Below are positions 1 through 4,847 of a DNA stretch of 7,493 nucleotides, one piece after another; within the stretch, counting starts at the first letter, position 1; each line of letters opens with the position of its first letter. A model generated the notes under the pieces. The model saw nothing but the letters and a program-made list of their open reading frames with translations. It ran no database searches and was not told the origin of the DNA. Source of the stretch: an uncultured Acidaminococcus sp. (GTDB lineage Bacteria; Bacillota_C; Negativicutes; Acidaminococcales; Acidaminococcaceae); assembly GCA_900314165.1 (NCBI GenBank), contig OMUE01000034.1, positions 1-7,493 on the forward strand, given 5' to 3'. Both the position numbers and the translations under genes were made by a program.

Positions 1-1477
1 TCACATCCCGGGAAACCTGCATGAAGGCGATGTTCACATGGGCAGCACCCAGCAGGGTACCCATCTGGCCGATCATGCCGGGTTTATCGTCGTTCAAGGC
101 CAGAATCATGTACGGTTCAGGCACCAGGTCGAAGGCATAGCCCTGGACATTCGTAATATGAGGCGTATTGTCCGGAGCCACAGCGCCGGCACAGGTGAAG
201 CACTTGTTGCCGCTGTACACCTTGACTTCGATCTTGTTCAGCCGGTCTTCTCCGTTGACCTTGCCTTCTACCACGGACACGCCGCGGGTTTCTGCAGCCA
301 GTTCGGCGTTGACGATGTTCACCCGTTCCTTCAGGACCGGTTCGAACAGGCCTTTCAGGATGCTGCGGGTAATGAGGCTGGTTTCGAGCTTGGCAGCAGG
401 TCCTTGGTAAACCACTTCCACTTTGTCCACAGGGTCTTTTTCCATCTGGTAGTACAGTTTGCCCAGATATTCGCCCAATTGCAGGTAGCCCATCATGCCT
501 TCCAGTTCCTGCGGATGCAGGGCGGGCAGGTTTACAGCGTTGGGCACCATGTTGCCGTGCAGTACGTTGATGACTTCCTGGGCAATGGCAATGCCAACCT
601 TATCCTGGGCTTCAAAGGTGCTGGCTCCCAGATGAGGCGTAAATACGCATTGTTCCAGGCCGATCAGCGGAGAATTGGGATGAGGTTCACCTTCCAGGAC
701 GTCCAGGCCCAGGCTGCCTACCTGGCCGGATTTGATGGCATCGGCTACAGCCTTTTCATTATACAAACCGCCCCGGGCGCAGTTGACCAGCCGCACACCC
801 TTCTTGCACTTAGCCAGTTCCGCAGCACCAATCATGCCGATGGTTTCTTCCGTTTTCGGGGTATGGATGGTGATGACATCGGATTTTTCCAGCAGTTCGT
901 CCAGGGTTTCGCATTTATATACGCCCAGGCGTTTGAACCGGCTGTCCGGAATATAGGGGTCATAGGCGATGACGTTCATGTCAAAGGCCTGCATTCTCTT
1001 GGTCACCAGGGCGCCGATACGGCCCAGGCCGATGATGCCCAGGGTCTTGTGGAACAGTTCGATGCCCTTCAGGGTCTTCCGTTCCCAGCCGCCAGCTTCA
1101 ATCATCTTATGAGCCCGTACCGTATTCCGGCAGGAAGCCAGCATCAGACCGATGGTATGTTCTGCGGCGGAAATCACGTTGGCTTCCGGAGTATTTACGA
1201 CGATGATGCCCCGTTTTGTAGCCCCTTCCATTTCGATGTTATCCACACCGTTGCCGGCACGGCCTACGACCTTCAGGTTCTTAGCCGCACTGTACAGTTC
1301 TTCGTTGCACTTCGTCACGCTGCGGACGATGATGGCGTCGTAATCACCGATGATCTTCAGCAGGTCTTCCCGGGGAATTTCGAACTTTACATCTACATCC
1401 AGATCCGGCTGAGCCTTCAGCAGCTCTACCCCTTTGTCAGAAATCCGTTCCGCTACGATAACTTTCTTCTTATCCAT
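1..1477 (-). CDS. serA: D-3-phosphoglycerate dehydrogenase, long ACT-domain form (3' end cut by window)
   Basis: Catalyses the NAD-dependent oxidation of 3-phosphoglycerate to 3-phosphohydroxypyruvate, the first committed step of serine synthesis in the cytoplasm. 492 codons are visible and the frame is open at position 1; the long family form is about 525-530 residues, so roughly 35 are missing. Seen in the translation: substrate-binding N-terminal part with VGRAGNGVDN (71-80), Rossmann loop GLGRIG (150-155) with the cofactor-ribose acidic residue D173, catalytic R235 (CARGG), E264 (LEGEP) and H282 (PHLGAS). An allosteric substrate-binding (ASB) region follows at about 325-450, then the start of a C-terminal ACT domain from about 457 (LNDDKPGMIGQMG). 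The start is chosen because an AGGAG ribosome site lies about 10 nt upstream and MDKKKVIVAERI matches a typical SerA start. Expression is controlled by the serine T-box leader directly upstream. The ACT domain suggests, from family knowledge, additional feedback by serine; this is not shown here. Confidence 0.97.
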   Translation of the reverse strand, partial: MDKKKVIVAERISDKGVELLKAQPDLDVDVKFEIPREDLLKIIGDYDAIIVRSVTKCNEELYSAAKNLKVVGRAGNGVDNIEMEGATKRGIIVVNTPEANVISAAEHTIGLMLASCRNTVRAHKMIEAGGWERKTLKGIELFHKTLGIIGLGRIGALVTKRMQAFDMNVIAYDPYIPDSRFKRLGVYKCETLDELLEKSDVITIHTPKTEETIGMIGAAELAKCKKGVRLVNCARGGLYNEKAVADAIKSGQVGSLGLDVLEGEPHPNSPLIGLEQCVFTPHLGASTFEAQDKVGIAIAQEVINVLHGNMVPNAVNLPALHPQELEGMMGYLQLGEYLGKLYYQMEKDPVDKVEVVYQGPAAKLETSLITRSILKGLFEPVLKERVNIVNAELAAETRGVSVVEGKVNGEDRLNKIEVKVYSGNKCFTCAGAVAPDNTPHITNVQGYAFDLVPEPYMILALNDDKPGMIGQMGTLLGAAHVNIAFMQVSRDV

Positions 1478-1506
1478 GTTTTTTCTCTCCTTTTCCTGTG
1501 TGACCA

Positions 1507-1556
1507 AAATAAAAATTCCCGTACCTGACCCCCTAAACGGGTAAGTCAAGGACGGG
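1507..1556 (-). terminator. Intrinsic terminator of the T-box leader
   Basis: On the minus strand, the arm CCCGTCCTTGAC (1556-1545) pairs with GTCAGGTACGGG (1529-1518) through eleven pairs (one G-U) and one mismatch; CCC/GGG inside the loop can extend it. It is followed by AATTTTTATTTT. The first arm contains the CGTCCTT segment that the antiterminator needs, so the two folds exclude each other. It lies 30 bp before the serA start and would also stop read-through from rmuC, which has no terminator of its own. Confidence 0.93.
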
Positions 1557-1776
1557 AGAAATCTCACGTGGTGCCACCTTATTTCGCTGCAAGCAGCCTC
1601 ATTTCCAGGATAACGGCTTGGCCGGATGGGTTGCTGCCCCCATCATCTCAGGAGTGGATTCCATAGTATCCTCCGCCGTTTTGCACGCCCAACGGCTCTC
1701 TGCAGGATGAGATACTGTGTACTTGGTTCCTTCATAGACTATGTTTCCATATGCATTTAGGTAGTTCAAGCACTTG
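1507..1776 (-). promoter_or_regulatory. Serine-type T-box riboswitch leader of serA
   Basis: An untranslated leader that senses uncharged tRNA and decides between terminator and antiterminator. Read on the minus strand. Stem I has a specifier loop whose 5' side carries AGTA (1723-1720) and whose 3' side reads GAATCCACT, giving specifier UCC (1658-1656, Ser) followed by A. The helix above it pairs CACAGTATC (1719-1711) with GATACTATG (1670-1662), with one mismatch. An AGAGAG element and a distal hairpin CCGTT/AACGG with loop GGGCGTGCAA follow. The T-box core AAGGTGGCACCACG is at 1580-1567. The antiterminator pairs AAGG and ACG with CGTCCTT (1554-1548), leaving the classical 7-nt bulge TGGCACC. 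The bulge UGGC would pair with a tRNA ending GCCA; discriminator G fits tRNA-Ser. The 5' end is inferred from the promoter and the lower part of Stem I is less clear. Confidence 0.93.
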
Positions 1777-1782
1777 CTTACG

Positions 1783-1811
1783 ATTTTAATGATTCTCCCC
1801 GCTGTTGTCAA
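1783..1811 (-). promoter_or_regulatory. Predicted sigma-A promoter for the serA T-box leader, inside the rmuC 3' end
   Basis: TTGACA (1811-1806), a 17-bp spacer, then TAAAAT (1788-1783): consensus -35 and one mismatch in -10. The -35 lies in the rmuC codons for Leu-Asp-Asn and the -10 overlaps its TAA stop. The predicted transcript start is near 1776, just before the T-box Stem I, giving a leader of about 300 nt. Position, spacing and direction all suit serA. Activity is inferred. Confidence 0.75.
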
Positions 1812-2769
1812 GAGCCTTTGTAAATTTTTCTGCTCTGTCCAAATGGGTTTTGAGAATTCTTGTACGGTCTGTAACGGACTCCATAGCGGATTGGGCTTCC
1901 GCCAGCTTTTTCTCCGCTTTTTCCGTAGCCGCTTCAAAGGCTCCCAGATCCGTGTTGATCTGGGCCACCAGCCGCCATACCTGGCTGGTCTGCCGCTGGA
2001 CGGCCAGAGTCCGGAAGCCCAGCTGCAGGCTGTTCACTACAGCCGCAAACGTAGTGGGACCTGTCAGTGTCACCCGGTATTTCCGCTGCAGCTCGCTGGA
2101 CAGGCCCGGCAGGGATACGGCTTCTGCAAAAAGGCCCTCCAGGGGCAGGTACAACAGGCCGAAATCCGTAGAATAGGGCGGAGCGATGTATTTGTCACGG
2201 ATATCCTTGGCTTCACTTTTCAGCCGTACTTCCAGCTGCTTCAGGGCCAGAGTCTCCCCGTCCTTATCCCCCTGTTCCCGGGCTTCCACCAACCGCTGAT
2301 AATCCTCCAGGGGAAATTTCGCATCGATGGGCAGCCATACAGGGGCCTCCCCGGTACGTCCCGGCAGCTTGATAGCGTATTCCACCCGTTCCTGGCTCCG
2401 GGGCCGGATAGCTACGTTTGTGCCGTATTGCTCCGGAGCCAACATATCCGCCATCAGGTTTCCCAGCTGCATTTCGCCCCAGATGCCCCGGTTCTTCACG
2501 TTGGTCAGGACCTTTTTCAGATCTCCCACGCCCTGTGCCAGCGTCTGCATGGAGCCCAGACCCCGGCTCACCTGGGCCAGCCGGTCGCTGACCACACTCA
2601 TGGACAGGGTCACCTTCTGATCCAGGCTGTTGCGGAACCGCTCTGCATCCTCCCGGGCCTGCTGCTGGCTCAGATCCTGCTGATTCGATAATTTATTTTT
2701 CAACTGCCATAACAAAAACGCCACTACGATGAGCAGCACGATGACGATGCTTAGTAATGTGATTTCCAT
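1786..2769 (-). CDS. rmuC: RmuC family protein (DNA recombination protein RmuC homologue)
   Basis: 327 residues. Residues 3-22 form one hydrophobic N-terminal membrane segment, followed by a Gln/Glu-rich coiled-coil stretch (about 25-70). The conserved RmuC domain covers about 85-270: GIWGE (95-99), VEYAIKLP (129-136), LPIDAKFP (146-153, with D149 and K151 as in PD-(D/E)xK nuclease folds), DFGLLYLPLEGLFAEA (202-217) and LTGPTTFAAVVNSL (235-248). A second charged helical region closes the protein. It is shorter than E. coli RmuC (about 475 residues), mainly through a shorter coiled coil. RmuC is linked to limiting inversions and recombination at short repeats and to defence, but its biochemical reaction is not firmly known. 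The frame runs open to 2928 upstream; the start at 2769 is chosen because it has a GGAGG site at 2783-2779 and yields the membrane segment at once. serA lies downstream on the same strand. Confidence 0.93.
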   Translation of the reverse strand: MEITLLSIVIVLLIVVAFLLWQLKNKLSNQQDLSQQQAREDAERFRNSLDQKVTLSMSVVSDRLAQVSRGLGSMQTLAQGVGDLKKVLTNVKNRGIWGEMQLGNLMADMLAPEQYGTNVAIRPRSQERVEYAIKLPGRTGEAPVWLPIDAKFPLEDYQRLVEAREQGDKDGETLALKQLEVRLKSEAKDIRDKYIAPPYSTDFGLLYLPLEGLFAEAVSLPGLSSELQRKYRVTLTGPTTFAAVVNSLQLGFRTLAVQRQTSQVWRLVAQINTDLGAFEAATEKAEKKLAEAQSAMESVTDRTRILKTHLDRAEKFTKALDNSGENH

Positions 2770-2778
2770 GAGTAAGAA

Positions 2779-2783
2779 CCTCC
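2779..2783 (-). promoter_or_regulatory. Ribosome binding site that fixes the rmuC start
   Basis: GGAGG on the minus strand, 9 nt before the ATG at 2769. The same reading frame contains an earlier ATG at 2928, but the predicted promoter at 2828-2800 lies downstream of that codon, and the extra 53 residues would be encoded partly by the heptamer repeat array. The shorter start is therefore preferred. Confidence 0.8.
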
Positions 2784-2799
2784 ATCTTATACTGAGAGT

Positions 2800-2828
2800 A
2801 TTATAGCAAATGGAGATGATAGATGATA
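2800..2828 (-). promoter_or_regulatory. Predicted extended -10 promoter of rmuC
   Basis: On the minus strand TGCTATAAT (2808-2800) is a perfect extended -10 element (TGnTATAAT). Seventeen bp upstream the -35 position reads TATCAT (2828-2823), a poor match that belongs to the heptamer repeat array; extended -10 promoters need little -35 contact. The predicted start is near 2793, about 24 nt before the rmuC ATG. Confidence 0.7.
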
Positions 2829-2850
2829 GATGATAGATGATAGATGATAG
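2814..2850. repeat. Tandem heptamer array, 5 perfect AGATGAT units plus partial
   Basis: Plus-strand AGATGAT occurs five times in a row (2814-2848) without a mismatch, followed by AG. It starts 8 bp upstream of the rmuC -10 box and so occupies the spacer and -35 region of that promoter. The unit count is a whole number of short repeats, which makes slipped-strand copy-number change possible. No coding function is supported. Confidence 0.95.
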
Positions 2851-2983
2851 AACAGGGAATCGAACGTTAGAACATAACTCCGATTCGTTAGAAGGCGTGT
2901 CAAAAGTACGCAGAAATAAAAATTGCAATCGATCAATAGCAACCCTCTAACCCTTGACAACAGGTTCTATCATCTATCATCTA
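2834..2983. repeat. Inverted repeat of heptamer-derived sequence, 19-bp perfect arms
   Basis: The 19 bases at 2834-2852 (TAGATGATAGATGATAGAA) are the exact reverse complement of 2965-2983. The 112 bp between the arms are AT-rich and noncoding, and contain the smaller inverted pair GAATCG (2857-2862) / CGATTC (2881-2886) and a GTTAGAA direct repeat (2866-2872, 2887-2893). The layout resembles a small noncoding repeat element, but no transposase, target duplication or known family is recognised. Confidence 0.8.
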
Positions 2984-3005
2984 ACTTCTATTTTTCAAGA
3001 ATACG

Positions 3006-3034
3006 TTGTGAATCAGGTGAAAATAATGTATAAT
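3006..3034 (+). promoter_or_regulatory. Predicted promoter of the tetR-adaptor-RND operon
   Basis: TTGTGA (3006-3011), a 17-bp spacer and a perfect TATAAT (3029-3034). The predicted start is near 3041, leaving a 5' leader of about 50 nt before the regulator ATG at 3090. It is the only strong plus-strand promoter seen before the operon, and no promoter is apparent in the 18-bp gap after the regulator gene. Confidence 0.8.
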
Positions 3035-3042
3035 ATAAAAAA

Positions 3043-3064
3043 ATTAATTGTTTGGATAATTAAT
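3043..3064. promoter_or_regulatory. Candidate operator palindrome for the TetR-family regulator
   Basis: ATTAATT (3043-3049) and AATTAAT (3058-3064) are perfect inverted arms around the 8-nt spacer GTTTGGAT. The site sits at the predicted transcript start, where a bound repressor would block transcription. TetR-family proteins often bind such palindromes next to their own gene. AT-rich DNA can form these by chance, so this is a candidate only. Confidence 0.45.
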
Positions 3065-3089
3065 TAATCGTGAAAGGAAGGTCTTACTC

Positions 3090-3713
3090 ATGCAGAAACG
3101 CAATTCCCAGGAAACCCAACAACGGCTGTTAGCCGCCGGTGCTGAATTATTCGATGCGAAAGGTTACCACAACGTGTCCATCAAAGAAGTGGGCCGTATG
3201 GCAGGCTGCAACAGTGCGCTGATTTCTTATCACTTTGGCTGCAAGCAGGCCCTGTACCAGGCCGTTGTCAACGGTCAGCTGCGAGAGCTCCATACGCTGG
3301 AAGAACACATCGAAGCAGAGGGTGGGTCTCCTGTTGACCGTCTCATCCATTACCTGCAGGCCATCTTGAACAGCCAGATGGATCCGGATAAACATCTGAC
3401 CATCCTATACCGGGAACTGTTGACTCCTTCAGGCCTCGTAGGTCCCGAATTATGGGATCATCTGAAGGACATGGGGAAATACCTGAAAAAGCTCCTGACA
3501 GAAGCAGAAGACAAGGGGATTATCCTGTTGCCTAAGAAAGAAAACATGATGGATTACACTACGTTCATCCTGCAGGCCGTTACGGAACTGTTATTCCTGG
3601 TCAAAGACCGTCCTATGCCCCTGAATCCGGAAGGCCAGTCCAACGCCGCAGTGTTAGGAGATATGATCCAGTTCATCCTGGACCCTATGATGGTAAGAAG
3701 AACTGAGGAATAG
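3090..3713 (+). CDS. TetR/AcrR family transcriptional regulator, CecR-like C-terminal domain
   Basis: 207 residues, a usual length for the family. The N-terminal TetR DNA-binding domain covers about 8-58, with the helix-turn-helix around 29-48 (SIKEVGRMAGCNSALISYHF) and the following family signature YHFGCKQALY (47-56). The ligand-binding half contains YRELLTPSG (107-115), which resembles the CecR (DUF1956) group; in E. coli CecR also sits beside a membrane-fusion protein gene. That subgroup call is from memory. Cys51 stands where Gly, Ser, Asn or Asp is commoner. The start has a good AAGGAAGG site about 9 nt upstream. It is the first gene of the operon, 18 bp before the adaptor gene, and probably represses the operon from the palindrome at 3043-3064 until an unknown ligand binds. 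No ligand can be named. Confidence 0.93.
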   Translation: MQKRNSQETQQRLLAAGAELFDAKGYHNVSIKEVGRMAGCNSALISYHFGCKQALYQAVVNGQLRELHTLEEHIEAEGGSPVDRLIHYLQAILNSQMDPDKHLTILYRELLTPSGLVGPELWDHLKDMGKYLKKLLTEAEDKGIILLPKKENMMDYTTFILQAVTELLFLVKDRPMPLNPEGQSNAAVLGDMIQFILDPMMVRRTEE

Positions 3714-3731
3714 AAAGGAGCTGTCCACCAA

Positions 3732-4847
3732 ATGGATGCCATAAAGAAATGGCTGGGCAGCCACAAAAAGCCCATCGCTATCGTATGCCTGATTGCCTGT
3801 ATTGCCTTTGTGGCCCATGCCCTGTATAAAGTCCTCTACAAACCACCTGTCGTAAAAGAAATCCCCTATGTCAGGACCGTCACCATCGGCAAGGATACGA
3901 CCCTGATGGAATATACGTACCCCGGCGAGGTCCGGGGCCGTTACGAAAGTGACCTGGCCTTCCAGGCCGGCGGCAAGATCATCCAGCGGAATGTAAGCCT
4001 GGGTGACGAAGTCCGGGCCGGCCAGGTGCTCATGATCATCGACCCCAAAGACGTGGTCCAGGCTGTAAACAACGCTCAGGCCGCTGTGACCAGTGCCCAG
4101 AGCCAGGCAAAACTAGCCCGGGACAACGCGGCCCGGTATCAGGCTTTGTATAAAGAAGGCGCCGTCAGCGAATCCGTCTGGGACCAGTACAGGACCCAGC
4201 ACGAAGCTGCGGACGCTGCTTTGAATCAGGCCATAGCCCAGCTGACCACGGCTCAGAACAAATTGGAATACACCCAGCTGGTCTCCGACCATGACGGCGT
4301 CGTGTCCTCCCTCACCGGGGAAGTGGGCATGGTCGTCGCTGCCGGCACGCCTGTGGCTACCGTAGTCCAGGCCGGCAACCGGGAAATCCAGATTTTCGTC
4401 CCCGAAAACCGGCTGTCCACCATCGCTCCCAACATGCCCTGCCAGGTCACGTTCTGGGCTTTGGAAAACACCACAGCCCAGGGCTATATCCGGGATATTG
4501 CCCCCATGGCCGACCCGAACACGAAGACATACAAAGTCCGGGTAGCCCTGCCCGACATGCCGGACGCTGCCCGCCTGGGCATGACGGCCAAAGTCACCCT
4601 GGGCTCTACGAAATCCACCCAGATCCTGGTGCCCAGAGCTGCACTGTACCAGACCGGCGACAAGACGGAGGTCTGGGTTGTGAAGGCTAACAAGGTCCAC
4701 CTGCAGGATGTGACCATCGGCAATTACCAGGATGATTCCGTCATCATTACGAAAGGCCTGTCCGACGGGGATATCGTAGTCACCGGCGGTATCAGCAAAT
4801 TACGGGACAACATGGAGGTCCGTCTGGAAGGCGGTGCTGCCCAATGA
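3732..4847 (+). CDS. RND efflux periplasmic adaptor subunit (HlyD/AcrA-type membrane fusion protein)
   Basis: 371 residues, typical for the family. Links an inner-membrane RND permease to an outer-membrane channel across the periplasm. The N-terminus is positively charged (to K13), followed by a hydrophobic stretch at 14-35 that anchors or exports the protein. It contains LIAC (20-23), a possible lipobox, but hydrophobic residues continue after it, so a membrane anchor is at least as likely. The first half of the lipoyl domain, GGKIIQRNVSLGDEVRAGQ (80-98) to D104, is followed by an alpha-helical hairpin of Ala/Gln-rich heptads (about 107-170), the second lipoyl half (SDHDGVV to VAAGTPVA), and then beta-barrel and membrane-proximal domains. 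AAGGAG lies 11 nt before the ATG. Its stop overlaps the permease start (ATGA), indicating translational coupling. Substrate unknown. Confidence 0.95.
   Translation: MDAIKKWLGSHKKPIAIVCLIACIAFVAHALYKVLYKPPVVKEIPYVRTVTIGKDTTLMEYTYPGEVRGRYESDLAFQAGGKIIQRNVSLGDEVRAGQVLMIIDPKDVVQAVNNAQAAVTSAQSQAKLARDNAARYQALYKEGAVSESVWDQYRTQHEAADAALNQAIAQLTTAQNKLEYTQLVSDHDGVVSSLTGEVGMVVAAGTPVATVVQAGNREIQIFVPENRLSTIAPNMPCQVTFWALENTTAQGYIRDIAPMADPNTKTYKVRVALPDMPDAARLGMTAKVTLGSTKSTQILVPRAALYQTGDKTEVWVVKANKVHLQDVTIGNYQDDSVIITKGLSDGDIVVTGGISKLRDNMEVRLEGGAAQ

Noticed and set aside
38..1528. A 496-codon plus-strand open frame
   Set aside because: It lies antisense to serA, whose catalytic motifs are intact on the minus strand. 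Its translation is rich in His, Gln and Phe with no recognisable domain, and it is a mirror of biased codon use.
1741..1769. TTGAAC-17-AAACAT on the minus strand as the serA promoter
   Set aside because: The -10 is poor and the start would fall inside the T-box Stem I. The TTGACA-17-TAAAAT site at 1811-1783 is far better placed.
1767..1779. Palindrome CAAGCACTTG / AAGCA-TGCTT just after rmuC as a possible rmuC terminator
   Set aside because: The stem is only five pairs and no T-run follows. It lies at the predicted 5' end of the serA leader instead.
1599..1937. A 112-codon minus-strand open frame overlapping the leader
   Set aside because: It runs out of frame from the rmuC end through the T-box RNA. 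The structured leader explains the sequence, and the frame has no plausible start signal or domain.
1774..2691. A 305-codon plus-strand open frame
   Set aside because: It is antisense to rmuC, whose conserved motifs are intact. No domain is visible in the plus-strand translation.
2875..2903. TTGACA on the minus strand (2903-2898) as an upstream rmuC promoter
   Set aside because: At 17 bp spacing the -10 position reads GAGTTA, and no good -10 occurs at neighbouring spacings.
2954..2980. Perfect TTGACA on the plus strand with TATCAT as a second operon promoter
   Set aside because: The only -10-like hexamer is at a 15-bp spacing and comes from the repeat sequence. The promoter at 3006-3034 is much stronger.
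2814..2983. CRISPR-like array
   Set aside because: The units are 7 bp and directly abutting, with no spacers, and there are no cas genes in the window.
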